Part shown: positions 46,787 to 58,151 of the stretch, piece after piece | Numbering within the stretch: position 1 is the first letter of the stretch | Layout: the number at the start of each line of letters is the position of its first letter | Assembly (NCBI GenBank): GCA_002633005.1 | Contig: NMRA01000091.1 | Location: forward strand, 80,275-144,274 | Direction of reading: 5' to 3' | Source: Phoronis australis | Lineage: Eukaryota; Phoronida; Phoronidae | Length of the DNA stretch: 64,000 nt | Made by a program: the position numbers and the translations under genes | The notes under the pieces: generated by a model | Database searches by the model: none | What the model was told of the DNA's origin: nothing | Seen by the model: only the letters and a program-made list of their open reading frames with translations

Positions 46787-48730
46787 ATGCGCAATGGTGC
46801 TTCCCACCAAGCGTCAAAAGAGTGAGTTTTGTACCATGGCGGACTCATAGGCATAGATATCCATCCCTGAAAGACTAGAGCTCTAACCAGCGGTGTAACT
46901 AAAGCTCTTGAAACCTGGTAAATAATGCTAGACCTCCCAACAAGGGCACAGATTCGTTTCACTTCGACGATGGATTAGTACCGGAGCATTATTCTTCATA
47001 AGCTTAGTCTCCGCGTATACTGCACCTGGTGTTTGTCGTGAAATTATAGCAGTGATGAAACTTTATCCTATAGATTGCTCACTTGTCTTCGCAGAATACT
47101 TCTTCTAGGATACTTAGAACAATTCATTACGTACAGAATAACAACAAAATGACAATCAGACCCTGTGTTATATATTCTTTACAGCGTTTTTAACTGCAAA
47201 AGTATACGACACCTGTCAGGGCAGTCAGCTCACGTGACTTTCCAAATAAGGAAGCTAGTACAGTCAGGAACTTGATTTTGTGTGCACAAGGATGTGTGTG
47301 TCAATATTCCAGTCAACTTGTTATTGTCACGCGTCATTTTGGGCCCACTGGCAGGGTTTAAACTCCGAACTCAAACTAGACTAAGACTCAGACTTGAAAC
47401 CATAGTTAATCAATTACGTTGGAAGTTCAAATTTGTAAGCTTATTGGAAGCGTTCCATGCATGCAATTGGTCAATATTCGAGCCTAGTTTCGAGTGTCAG
47501 AAATAGAACTCCACGCAAAGGTTTAGAAATGCTTTCCGCTATTCCGTAACATTTACTGGCATTTTCCGCATGTTTCATCGACAAAGCAAACTTCTAAAAC
47601 TTCTTCAAAAGAAGGTGCACACAGTTGTGACTAATTGGACCCTACTTGAGTCTCTAACTCGATATTTTGTGGAGTTTTAGTAAATCTCTATGTTAAGAGG
47701 CACACCTACACTAAAGTTAAAAAGGTAATTCACGTTTCTAATTTAAATTATTATGAAAAGCCAATGTGCTTGGTATTTCAAACGAGTGAAATAAAATCAA
47801 CCCTTCTCCACAGTCACTGGAAAATACATGCATGCAGTGTCTCAAGGGGGTCTGAATTTCCTGGTAAATTTCAACTGCCCACTCGCTTGTAGTAAAGATT
47901 TAAAGTTGCAGAATCGTTCTTTTGACATCTTTGATTAGTTTTGAATTGCTTGGAATTGCAAAAAGATAGTAGTACACCAGGTTTCATAAAGTTTTGATTT
48001 TTTCAACAAATACTTCGGTCTATTTTTTAAAATAAACTTTCACAAAAGTAACCCGGTCCTACAGCAACAGCTAATACACCTGCCCACTGTATGGATTTGA
48101 GCATGCTCAGAGTGTGTGCCTCCGCGTTTGTATAGACCTATGCACGCGCCAAAATACGGAGGCCGCCACGTGACCAAGCGACGTAAAGGTGCGGAAGCTA
48201 GTGCAGTTCACCAGCGATAACGTAGAGTTGAAACATATTTAAACTTTGTATCATGGTGGAGTCGCAGTCTCATTACCAACGTCACCGGCTATAAGTTAGT
48301 ATTTTGTAATATTGCAGGGCTCTGTTTACAAAACTAACTCAAACAGATAAGATTTTGCCTGCTTCAGACTTGTGACTCGGGAGACTAGCAGAGCGCCTAC
48401 AGCAGGCAATGTAATGCAAATAATTTACATGCCTGTTTGATTTTCCAACAATACACTTGAATATAAGTACCTTCACTGGTTATTTATATTCCCGTCATAT
48501 TCCCGACTCCCAAAGCATGAACAAATTTCACAGTGGTGAGAAAAGGAAACTACATATGTCTCTACTGCTATTCTTGAATGATAGCAATAGATAGCGATGA
48601 CGTGTACTGTATAATTTTTTAATTTTTTTCTGCGCGATGTCTAAATATTCAAACTTAACACAAAAAAACCGACGTCATGATGATGACACCTTTTAAAACT
48701 TTATCTGTTCCCAAATTTCAAAACTTTTAT
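46787..48730. other. Stretch without gene
   Basis: No supported gene, transposon end or RNA gene. Confidence 0.4.
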
Positions 48731-48734
48731 TTTT

Positions 48735-48815
48735 CTTTTAATAATACTTAGTCGTGGGAAGGTATCGCACCCGGTCGCCACCTCGGTACGATATCAACTC
48801 GCTGACTTAAAACTC
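48735..48815 (-). repeat. tRNA-like SINE head, candidate
   Basis: On the minus strand the sequence reads AGCGAGTTGATATCGTACCG, then AGGTGGCGACC and GGGTGCGATACC. The order resembles a D-arm (A box) and a degraded B box (expected GGTTCGATTCC). The acceptor stem cannot be formed, so a functional tRNA is unlikely. Confidence 0.3.
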
Positions 48816-49863
48816 CACTTTCATATCAAAATAATTCATGTAAATCGATATTAATAAGCGATTTGAGCCATCTTTTTATTGTTAGAAGTGTAGGCATTAT
48901 TCATATATTTTGTAGTTTGCGGATGTTCACTGCAAATTGATTGTTCCACGCATACATGTTCTTCTGGTTACTGCGACAGCCCACTACGACACATTAACTT
49001 CTACCACTTTTTAGTACGTTATAGTTTTTCAGTTCTTTTCACTCTTTCAAAACTCATAGCACACCTCTGGGTAGAGTTCAGTAACCATAAGACCAACGCT
49101 AGGACCTCGCTAAATTCTTGCCAAAATCACTTGTTCTTATTTAAAGCACACGACAATATCCCTCGTAATCTCGCGAAGTATTGCTTTATTGGGAGCTTCT
49201 AGCGTTACTGAACTTCACCCTGTTTTCAGCACCTTAATGGCGAACGATAGTAACGACAACGTTGGTCCAGGGTAGCTATAGAATTAGGTAGAATAAACAA
49301 GTCGATTTTTACATTGCGCCGTATGGGGATCCGACACTTAAACGCAAATTTCCCCTAAAATAGTGTCTAAATGGCGAAAACAGCACTTTTGATAATAAAA
49401 TTATGGACATAGAAGTGTGCAGGTTGCTGATAAGCCCGTATCTCGGCTTGACGATACCAGTTGTGATCGGCCACAGCAACAAATTGCAACCGTAACGGAA
49501 TTAAAGATTTAATTGAATACTACGGTTGTTCTAACTTGTCTCACGCTATAAATACTGGCCATGGGGTGGAGTTTATGAATACGTCACTTGCTCATGCTCT
49601 TGTAAATTAACGGACTAAAACTAAAATCGTCGACTTTTTAATGCGCTGCAAAATAGAGAACAGGGGGAATCGTGTTTAGCAACATTTTGAAAATCTAGCT
49701 CTTACCTACCACCTACTTACGTGGGAAACGCACGTGAGTTGTTTTTTAATCTATCTAATTACATATTCAAGGTGATGGACGAGACCTTGGATTAGGCTAA
49801 GCGTTGGCTAACCTTGAGCTCGCGTATAAAAATTCGTCAAAAGAGAGCCATTTGACCTATATC

Positions 49864-49891
49864 AGGAAGAGATAACCAGGAAGGGACAACT
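49864..49891 (+). repeat. 28-bp block identical to 55754-55781 (inverted)
   Basis: The block AGGAAGAGATAACCAGGAAG followed by GGACAACT is matched base for base, in reverse complement, at 55754-55781. In both places an octamer-containing hairpin lies about 250-310 bp further on in the reading direction of this block. Confidence 0.9.
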
Positions 49892-50107
49892 GTTTTAGGC
49901 ATTTTAACGTGATTTCAAACGTGATTTTAAAAGTAAATGTTCAAGTTATATGGAATCCAAGCATTAGTTTTGAAAGATTAACTCTTTTAGCTATAAAATC
50001 ACACCGCTTTGGTCCTCAAAGACTGCATATTACTGGCACTGGGATGCTTTGAACGTGACATGCTTTACCCTTACAAAAGATGCCTCTTCCCAGGCATGTA
50101 CTCGGGC

Positions 50108-50203
50108 ATGAGCCTCTTTTTTGAACCAACAGATGTCACTTATATATGCAAATGAGGCTCGCATCTCCTACGTCATATGACGTCATACGATGTCATACGA
50201 CGC
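50108..50203 (+). promoter_or_regulatory. Octamer plus CRE-like cluster, promoter-like
   Basis: ATGCAAAT (50146-50153) matches the POU/Oct octamer. It sits at the base of a short inverted repeat (ATGAGCCTC at 50108-50116, GAGGCTC at 50154-50160). Just downstream three TACGTCAT/TGACGTCA-like words follow in tandem (50169-50203); TGACGTCA is the consensus CREB/ATF site. No coding exon is identified downstream, so promoter activity is inference. Confidence 0.35.
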
Positions 50204-50508
50204 AAACTTCCAATTTGAACCCTCCGGTGCCTATAGCGAATGACTTGAAACGCAGTTCTACCTGATTGGGCAGATCTAAGAAAATTAAGAACTCACACAA
50301 GTCAATTTTCAAAGAACATTGAATGGTTTCACATGAAAATGCATTTAATTGTATTTGGATACGCTTGCATATGTGTAAGCGTGGACTTTGTCATTTTGTT
50401 TAAATCCAGATTTAGAAGCAGGTGTTAGACAAGAAATTAGCTGCTCCCGCCACGGCCGGGTGGCAGGTGTCGTGGCGTCCGAGTCGCCGGGAAGTCCGAT
50501 CCATGCAT

Positions 50509-50663
50509 ACGCAATTCACGAACTAATGCTAGTCGCTGGTCAGCTCCGCTATGATTCATGCGCAATTCGAAGAACTAATGCTAGTCGCTGGTCAGCTCCG
50601 CTATGATTCATGCGCAATTCGAAGAACTAATGCTAGTCGCTGGTCAGCTCCGCTATGATTCAT
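50509..50663 (+). repeat. 52-bp minisatellite, 3 units
   Basis: Three nearly identical units beginning GCGCAATTCGAAGAACTAAT and ending GCTATGATTCAT. The first differs slightly (ACGCAATTCACG). Units 2 and 3 appear identical, implying a recent expansion. The open frame across it is a repeat artefact. Confidence 0.95.
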
Positions 50664-51444
50664 TTGAGACGTGCGGCTTAGCTCGAACCTAGGCGTGTTC
50701 TGGCTCCAAGGTCGTCTGTTTGACCCAGTTTCGGGAAAAGTTTATTTTAACACGGTCATTTCCTGAAGATGTTTTTGAAAGATAGGATCCCAAAATCCTT
50801 GGCCTATAGAACTGTTGAAACACATCCACTGGTCCAGCTTCTGCCGCCGGGCGGCTGGGGAAAACGCTATGGAACGCGTGTCCCAAAAACGCACACACTT
50901 CAACTCCTGCAGTTCAAGTTCTTTTCCCGTCAATCGCTGTGCGCGGATTCTACGCGGGCAGCCAACACCTTATTTTTAACGTGGGTGCGTCACTGAGTCA
51001 CGACGTGTCCAGCCTTTGCAGTATGCACGGGAATGTCAAGCAAACGATTCGGTTTTAAGGACCTAAATTCATTGCACAATATTACTAGGAACGTACGAGC
51101 ATCAAGGAAATGCAAAGACAATCTTTCCAAATTTACGAGCAATGACTTGAATTTCTTTTTTGATCCGATCTACGGTTTGTAAATTTCTTTAGTCTAGTTA
51201 TTTTTAAAATTCAATACATTCATGAATATCACTTTTATCGTTTAGAGTCCTTCTTTGCGATATGGTGGTCTGATGATGGTTCGAATTTTTGCAAGTCCGT
51301 CCTTCAGCCTTCAACTAAGTTCAGTGACGCATCGCCATTTCTTACAAGACAGCTCCTGTGCTGTGCACGAATGTTTTGTGTTTTTGATTAATTTGAAATC
51401 TCAACTTCCCCTCGTGAGTAGTTGGCAGTGTCATGTCGGAGGTG

Positions 51445-51515
51445 TATAGAGGGCGCAGCACTGAAAAAAGTGGGGGCTAAAGCCCCCTCAGCCCCCCTGC
51501 AGTGCACCGCCTATG
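51445..51515. mobile_element. Tiny inverted-repeat element, candidate
   Basis: TATAGAGGGCGCAGCACTG on the left pairs with a reversed CATAGGCGGTGCACTG on the right, enclosing a GGGGGCTAAAGCCCCC hairpin. The total is only about 71 bp. It may be the eroded core of a MITE with GGCGGTGCACTG ends. Confidence 0.45.
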
Positions 51516-51685
51516 GACCACTGAAAAACTTGAACTGAATAAAAGGAGAATGCCACCCGATTTAATTAGTCTTTTTTGCCTTATTAATTTGTCTATATCC
51601 ACATCGCCTCGCACACGGTCGACCTTATCTTGCCAAGAGGTGTCTCGTTAACCTGTGAGGAAGGTGAGAAACGGCGCTAGCGACG

Positions 51686-52180
51686 TCAGTGGTTCATCTG
51701 CACTAAATGAGAGTGAATGCCGCTATGCTGCGGTGCATCGTTACCGCTTGTGCGAGCTATGCAGGTGCGAGGAAAGCGGGAATATCGTTTTTTCGACTTC
51801 AGTCCTTGAGAGTCCGAAATGTTTAGGAAGTGGATCGCAGTAGCGAAGAATGAAAAGTACGCTGTAAATAGCAAGTATGAGGTCGTGGAACATCTCCTTG
51901 TCTGTGGCCTGCAGTGGTCGACAGCTGCGTGAGTGCCTGACGAATCCCAGCTTGCCAAATAACTATCCCTACGTTCCGTTGTCTGAGCTTGTTCACGGCG
52001 CCTCTTTAGTATTTCTTCATCACTGTATTCCTGTTCGAACTGATAGCCTGTGAAACCTAACGATCCACCTGCGAAGTCTTCGTCGGGACTGATGAGCTCT
52101 CGTCTAAGTCGCGGGGGATTGCGAGTTGCCACGTTGACGTTTATCACTGAGCGTTCTGTTTCAAAATGAATTATTCTCAC
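51686..52180 (-). pseudogene. P2X7 cytoplasmic-domain-like coding remnant
   Basis: The minus-strand frame contains GYQFEQEYSDEEILKRRREQ followed by AQTTERRD. I recognise this as the 'GYxxEP..(T/S)EEE...' opening of the P2X purinoceptor 7-like Cys-rich module, which is multiplied in many invertebrate genomes. In that family a W-C-x-C-G-x-C, CRPM-T and CC pattern follows. Here only partial matches appear, split over two frames (HCRPQT in this frame, CRPLQATDKEMF in another), so a frameshift after about residue 70 is likely. The frame opens with GTG, not ATG, and a TAA lies a few codons upstream, so the start would have to be a splice acceptor (an ACAG at about 52156 is possible). Most likely a decayed copy or exon relic. 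Confidence 0.4.
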
Positions 52181-52732
52181 CCAAACTAATACTTATATAA
52201 AACTGAAACAAAGTCTGTCTCATTAGATGTAATGCCTTTGGAGTGTTCCTGAGTGCAAACATGATTTGAGAAGCCAGCAATGAATAAATCCCTGCGTTAC
52301 CGGCTTTAAGTGCAATAAAACTAATTGACGGGACACCGAGGCCGTGTTGTGTGGAATGAATTGGGAGAGCAAAAGTGATAACTGGTTCGTGTAAGGTTAA
52401 AAGAACAACTGGTTTTATTTGCACGGAAACTACAATATAATAATACAGTCATGCAGCCACGTGTAGTAATCACGTGGTACGAGTAGGAGGAGTTAAACTA
52501 ACCAATAGTATTAAACGTGTAGGTGGGCCCAAATAAGGCACAATTCTCAGAACAGATAAAATCATCAAGAAGTCATTCTTGACATGTGTGAGCCCATGCT
52601 AATTTAGTGTTAGATGGCAGAAACTGTTGTGAAACAACTAGATTTCCATCCCACGGCCAGGTGTTAGGGGAATCTTTATTTATATTTACATTATTCAAAT
52701 ACTGATTGTCAATGTACAGCTTCTGCCCTGAC

Positions 52733-52969
52733 CATGCGCGCACCCAGGGGGGCTCGAACGAGCTAGGGCAAAGTGGCGAAGTGGACAAAAAGGTCCGCCT
52801 GTGGGAAACAAAAAAGTCCGAGAAAATGAGACTAAAGTCCTCTAAATAAGCACAATCGCGCAGTTCACAATGGTGCCACGTTTTTTTAGCTCACCCGCTT
52901 TTTTGTTACCAAAAGGTCCACAACGTCAGAAATTCGAGCCACACATATTGAAGGCTGGGTGTGAGCATG
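52733..52969 (+). mobile_element. MITE of CATGCGCGCACC family, TSD CTGAC
   Basis: It starts CATGCGCGCACCCAGG and ends in a reversed CATGCTCACACCCAGC. Perfect CTGAC pentamers flank it (52728-52732 and 52970-52974). The interior has GGCGAAGTGG, CAAAAAGGTCCGCCTGTG, AAGTCCGAGAAAATGAGAC and AAAAGGTCCACAACGTCAG. The copy at the right window edge matches it closely. At 237 bp there is no coding capacity. Confidence 0.9.
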
Positions 52970-53160
52970 CTGACGGTGCTGTGGACAAAGCGGAATCTGA
53001 ATTCGCGGCCCCGACGAGTAAGTAGGTTTGCAGTTCCGTGGCTATTCACCAACACAATCACGTGCACATTAATTACTTTGGCTCACTAGTATAGTATTTT
53101 CCTGACTACAAGTTTAGTTTCCAACTTTGGCTGGTTTATGGTCGTGATGTCTGATCAGTT

Positions 53161-53251
53161 TCCGAGCCACTGGTCGGGATAACGAGTCAGTCCGGCCGGC
53201 CGCGACGGGCCTGACCGGGCTCCGGCCGAGCCACTGGCCAGGATAACGAGC
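53161..53251 (+). repeat. GC-rich direct repeat
   Basis: CGAGCCACTGGTCGGGATAA and CGAGCCACTGGCCAGGATAA, both followed by CGAG, lie about 65 bp apart around a GGCCGGCCGCGACGGGCC core. This is the most CpG-rich patch of the window, possibly a small unmethylated island or an eroded repeat. No exon is evident beside it. Confidence 0.6.
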
Positions 53252-53259
53252 GTTTTGCG

Positions 53260-54387
53260 TGTTTAGAACTCAAAAAATCACAATTCTAAACAACACAGAA
53301 TAGGTTCTCCTGTCTGTATCTCACGAAAAATACTTCGAATTTATCTCCGAAAAGACCCCAAACTCCTGCTACCGGACCTTATTGGCCTGCCGAACCGTTG
53401 TAGGCTACGGCCGTGTCCAAATACCAATAAATCCGTAACAGCAAAATAAAACAACACGTTTTTATACGAACTCGGTGTATTTTTAAGGGTTTTACATCGA
53501 AGTTTGATGATTTATTGGTGTAAAACGATGAATTCAAGCGATAAGCTGACACCAGTAACCCGTGTTGTGAACTGCTGAACAGACTCCGTGTGAAACCAAT
53601 TACGTCATTGGATAATTTGAAAACCTCAGTCTGCCGTCAGGTGTTAGGTAACGCAACCGCGCGTGCCGTTATGGAGTAGAACTACTCGATCTAAATTGAT
53701 ACAAATTAGGTTGTTTTTGGGTGGCAAGCTCCTTTAATACGCTCCGCAAAATTTTTGCTGCACAAATTTTCTCGAATTTTCGAAATACATTTATGAATGG
53801 TTAAGTGCACATTTTTAAGAGCGCTTAGACGACCTATGCTGCAAAAACGGAGACCCTAACAACAATTGTCCTGGTCAGGGCCCTCAAATGGTAAACCATA
53901 CACTGATACCGAGTTTCCAAAGTTCTATTGAGTTTTCACTCTGATCAGTATTCGAAGTCTTTCCTTTTTGTCTTTCCCCATCCCCACACCTTTGTCGGTT
54001 GCCATCATCATGGTTTAACCCTGAGGCATCCAATTTTTTGGGGGTGGCACTCGCCCTCCCCCCGCTTACTAAGGTCCTGATGCAAGGAGTCCATCGTTGG
54101 TCCAAGGTCAATGTTGTGTTTCAACACGCACTCGTTGTATAGCTTGAGCATTAAATTAAAGGTTTAAGAAATACAGGAGCAGTTTTGCGCATTTAATTGT
54201 GCGTGTAAAAGGTTTTATGGATTCGTACCGAATTTGTTGCTGCAACTTGTCTCATGGGCCTGTACCCGGCGCGTGATCACAAATGTGGACACTAATTCGG
54301 CTATTGCGCAAGTCGACTGTAGCAAGGTGGCCAGTGAAAATGTAAGGCAGCAGGCCAGTGGGCGTGTGTGCTTTCTAGTCTCTTATT
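53260..54387. other. Stretch without gene
   Basis: No supported gene. Short frames only. Confidence 0.4.
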
Positions 54388-54768
54388 ATGAAAACCATTG
54401 AAGGCAATTATCAGCACCTGCAAACAAGAATTTTGAAGTATGGAGAATTTCAACAGGAGTTTGCTGTAGACTTAGTCGCGAAGCTGCAGACATTCCAGCC
54501 ACGGTTACTGTCGGTCCTTTGAAGCAATTATAGCACATATATACGATTTTTTAAGAATGGCAAGGGTGCGTTTTGTGTTGACGGAAATGTCCATTGCGTC
54601 GAGGAATCTGAGGCATTTAATGATGAACAACTGTTGTGGCTTAATTTGGAAAAACACTTAGCAAAACTAACTTCCAAGTATGCATACTGTGGCGGAATTA
54701 AGAAATACGATTATGGCAGTGTTAACTGTAGCAGAGCCACAAAGTGTGCTAAAATGGTAGGAAATTAG
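54388..54768 (+). pseudogene. Coding-like frame interrupted by one TGA, unknown protein
   Basis: From an ATG at 54388 the frame reads MKTIEGNYQHLQTRILKYGE and runs 44 codons to a TGA (54520-54522). It then continues in the same phase for about 80 more codons to a TAG (54766). The second part contains Cys and charged residues in a protein-like mix (FFKNGKGAFCVDG, LLWLNLEKHLAKL, KKYDYGSVNCS). Composition on both sides of the TGA looks coding, unlike neighbouring DNA. A TTTCTAG acceptor-like site lies 11 bases before the ATG. A downstream frame (to about 55010) ends near a GTGAGA donor-like site. I recognise no domain. A decayed gene or retroelement fragment is the simplest reading; TGA readthrough is possible but unsupported. 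Confidence 0.35.
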
Positions 54769-55450
54769 GCATAACATTTCTGTAGCAGATAAAAGGTTGA
54801 TTGGCGCAGGAAAAGGCCGAGGTCTTCAATGCTCAGAAAGATTTCGGCAGGCAAGAGACTTGCCAAGAAAATGACACAGTTGAGTCCGGGCATTCTAAAG
54901 GAAAGAACTGCAGCCAATTCCAGTTACTCGGTGCAACTTCTCTCACCCGACGGCGTTGTTTCACGATACCGCAACCTCAAACAACGTCAAAGAAACGAAA
55001 CGCGTAGGGTGAGATATTTCAGAGTATTAATATTTATTCTTGGATACAGGTGTCCAACTCAAAATGAATAACCCACGGTCATTCTTTATGCCGATAGCAA
55101 TGTTTTCGCCAACTGAAGAAGAACAGGAATCATAGACATCCCGCGCGCTCCGTCTATGGTTCTGACATTTCAAACTTTCAACACGATAGGTAGCCGCTGA
55201 AAGTTCGATGTTGACCTCATTCTAATCTTCTCTGCAATCCACAGTCTGGGGACGAAAACAATTCAAATCCGCTCCTCGAAATAGGGCTTGCTTAGCTGGA
55301 ATTCAGAACTGGGGTCATGAGAGTGTTTTCACCTCCTGATTGCGAAGCGATCGAGTTAGCTGTGGTCTCTTCATCAGCGCGTGCTCTCAGCGGGAGGTCA
55401 CCGCTTTATGCACTCGAGGGCTCGACAACAACTAAACTGACGAGAGTCTC

Positions 55451-55492
55451 AGAACTCCCACATGCAAATTTGATATGCAAATGAGGGAGTTC
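55451..55492 (+). promoter_or_regulatory. Hairpin with two POU octamers, promoter-like
   Basis: AGAACTCCC-CAT and its reverse complement ATG-GGGAGTTCT bracket two ATGCAAAT octamers (55462-55469 and 55475-55482). About 45 bp downstream a TTAAATA word (near 55530) could serve as a TATA box. A GTGAGTTT splice-donor-like site follows at about 55622, which would allow a short noncoding first exon. Octamer pairs near a TATA box are known from histone and snRNA promoters; no such gene is visible here. Confidence 0.35.
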
Positions 55493-55753
55493 TTGACTAC
55501 TGCGCCATCTATACATCGATGGAAAAGCTTAAATACCCGTGACTGCGTGTGGGAAATTGCGATTGCGTGCGCTGAAGTCGATATTTTCAAAGTACAATTA
55601 CACCACTGTTTACGGTTGAAAAGTGAGTTTTTTTGATATCCTTCTATAGGAAAAGCTTTAATCTCTCTCTGATAAAATCATCTGTTTCCTTTTAAACGAA
55701 ACTTAAGTCCTCAAATTAGTCCGGGGAAGGAGGCCAAAAACGGCGGTTTAGGT

Positions 55754-55781
55754 AGTTGTCCCTTCCTGGTTATCTCTTCCT
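55754..55781 (-). repeat. 28-bp block, inverted partner of 49864-49891
   Basis: Exact reverse complement of 49864-49891. The spacing to the octamer hairpin (about 280 bp) is similar to that of the first copy, although the sequence in between has largely diverged. Confidence 0.9.
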
Positions 55782-55799
55782 GCCTATATGTATATTCCC

Positions 55800-56537
55800 C
55801 CAGAATGGCCAAAAGGAGGCGGGTAAATTGCTGTCGGACGGTCTGTCGTAAATATCAATAATTAATTGTTATTGGTGAACTTGGCGATTAAATAAAACCT
55901 TATCGAGTGCATTGTTCATCTTCAGTCCAGTTTCTCCCGCAGAGCATTACAGACAGCTTTCTTTCCGCTCTTCTATCAACTTGCGCTCAGTGGAGTTCAA
56001 GTTTAGGTCATTGGTTTTCTATTGACAATATATCATACTTTGGGCAACATAAAAAACCTTTCCGCGATAATTATTAAAGAATGTGCCAACACTTGGCTTT
56101 GGGGATTTTTTGGTACCCAGGTCCCTGGTCGTGATTCATTTCCGCTGTATAAAACATGCAAAGAATCGGTTTATTTTGGATTTCGTCTGCCTTAAGCCGC
56201 TTTTACACGAGAGACACTGATCATCATGTCACTTGTCACGGCTTGACTTACTTGACTTTAGTCGCCAAATCTGGTTCAGCAACTTTTAAGAAAATTCACT
56301 ATTGAGCAAAAACGTGTAGCAGGGTCAACAGCTAGCATTCTCTGTCAATCACAACGGGCTCAAAAATCGTAGCCTTCACGTGCACCGTAAAACGCAAAAG
56401 TTCAACCATCCCAGGGTGGTTAATTTGTAATTTAATTGGTAGACTCGGAAAAGATAATGTGTGCCACTACATTAGTCTGTCCTTATATAGTAAGAGGGTA
56501 TATCTCCAGCAGTGATCTTGACGGCGACAACTGTAAC
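55800..56537. other. Stretch without gene
   Basis: AT-rich, no supported feature. Confidence 0.4.
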
Positions 56538-56542
56538 CCCAT

Positions 56543-56708
56543 CAGGAGCGGATCCAGGATTTTGAGTTGGGGGGCTGGAACAAAGTATTAGCCAGGATTT
56601 TGCCCGTCATACAGTCGCACCCCGAACTGCCAAATGGAATAAGGGAGAATTTTAGAGGGCTTTGGCCCCCTTGCCCCCTCCCTACCCTCAACCCCTATAT
56701 CGCCACTG
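56543..56708 (+). mobile_element. hAT-like MITE (GGGGCGGATCC family), short copy
   Basis: It starts CAGGAGCGGATCCAGGATTT and ends CGCCACTG. Flanking pentamers are CCCAT (56538-56542) and CCCAC (56709-56713), one mismatch from a duplication. Its interior matches 63458-63619 along its length, including ATTAGCCAGGATTTT, GAGAATTTTAG and GGCCCCCTTGCCCCC. At 166 bp it has no coding capacity. Confidence 0.9.
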
Positions 56709-56713
56709 CCCAC

Positions 56714-57325
56714 GGTTAACTGCTCGATACGATTCGTCAACAACACTTCATCTTGCGTATTAAAGAGCTTTTCAGATTGTTTTCAATTAAGTAATTGTAA
56801 AACCTTGTTTTCCACGTAGTTTCCTAGAGACTAGTCAAAATTGCCGCAATCCATGTATTCTGATGATAAATGATTTTTAAAAGGTCAAACCTTTTTTCTG
56901 CCCGAGATCTTGTATTGCTCTCTAATTCAGTTGATAGCCAGTATCAATACTTTGATCGAGTTCTCGTGATTTTGTTGAAATTTCATGGGTTTTGTCTGAA
57001 GAAATATCCAACTTTCAGTTCTTCCAGAGCACATAAATGACTTCCAAACTGAGTAAGACATCAAATGAAACCATTTTTATACCGGAAATTGCCCTAAATT
57101 GATGTTTTTTGACAGAAAGCTCGGTTTTAATGCCGCTGTACAGCTACAGCATATTTTGTGTTCAGCAGTCCACGCTTTCAGTGGTTTTTGGGTTTTACCT
57201 ATATAGGATTCATCACATTCATAAAGGACTTGGTAGGTGACGTTCATCTTTTTGTACCTTGTCTGTCTTTGGTTTGGCTTTGGTCCGTAGTCCTCCTTAG
57301 GCTACAAGAAATATACAAGTACAGC
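56714..57325. other. Stretch without gene
   Basis: No supported feature. Confidence 0.4.
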
Positions 57326-57329
57326 AAAT

Positions 57330-57480
57330 TTCCGTCGAAGTGGTGAGAGTGCTTAACTGACAACCGAAAGTTCCATAGTTCAAATCCCCAACATGAGCGT
57401 TCCAGATACCCGTTTAAGTTCTTCTAAGAACGTTGTGAAGTTGGACGGAAACTGACCGGCCGAAACATCGTGTCGATGTA
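57330..57480 (+). repeat. Candidate tRNA-derived SINE
   Basis: A TTTCCGTCGAAGTGGTGAGA start (57330 region) resembles the 5' part of a tRNA with an A box. After CTGACAACCGAAAG an AGTTCAAATCCCC B box follows at 57378-57390. The A-to-B distance is normal for a tRNA, but the acceptor and anticodon stems do not pair well. Downstream sequence (GGACGGAAACTGACCGG near 57443) would be the SINE body. No tail or target duplication is defined. Confidence 0.4.
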
Positions 57481-58147
57481 AATAGACAAGAGGCTGATGC
57501 AATAGATTTAAGACAAGTTGACAATACATCAACACGTCAAAGCAGTTTTAGGAAATTTCTCGGTAAAAGTGAACATACAATCAAAAACTCGTAATATCTC
57601 GCATAAAACTCACTTTTACCTCCTCAGAATCTTATTCTTGGAGCTCATCCAGTTGACATCATTTTTCTGACGAAGGTCACCCGCAAAGATGGGCGTCCGT
57701 GTTTACACACTCAAAGCAAATTTTCCACTGAGTGCAAAGTTAAGTTCTAGTAATACAAGGATGTGCAATCTCATGTTAACACGAATGATCTTAGTGAAGA
57801 ACAATGTCGCTGACGCACACTATAGCTTTTCAAATATTCCACCGATGAACGCGTCAAGGAGAACCTTTATTAAGTGGCTCTGCCCGTGAGGAGGCTACGA
57901 GTCCTAACAACAACAACTTAATGTCCATGTCAGCTCTAATATTAAGGCATTCCATATGCGCTCTTCTGAGGTTAAAATAAAGTTGTTTATTGACTTGTCC
58001 TCGTGTGTGCACCGCTCACATTTGGTGGAACTTAAAGTGTTCAACCTTCAACAAACTTAAAACGTTGAACCTCAGTGTCTTAAAACTAGTATCTTGGTTT
58101 GCTCAAAGTATTATACTGCCAGAGGAGTTTGTTCATAATCCTCTGTT
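57481..58147. other. Left flank of the Kolobok-type element
   Basis: No supported gene. The TTAA at 58148-58151 is the left target duplication of the element that follows. Confidence 0.5.
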
Positions 58148-58151
58148 TTAA

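Noticed and set aside
54801-55071. Two overlapping basic frames after the TGA-interrupted frame
   Set aside because: They compete in different phases and neither has a recognisable motif; only noted as a possible downstream exon.
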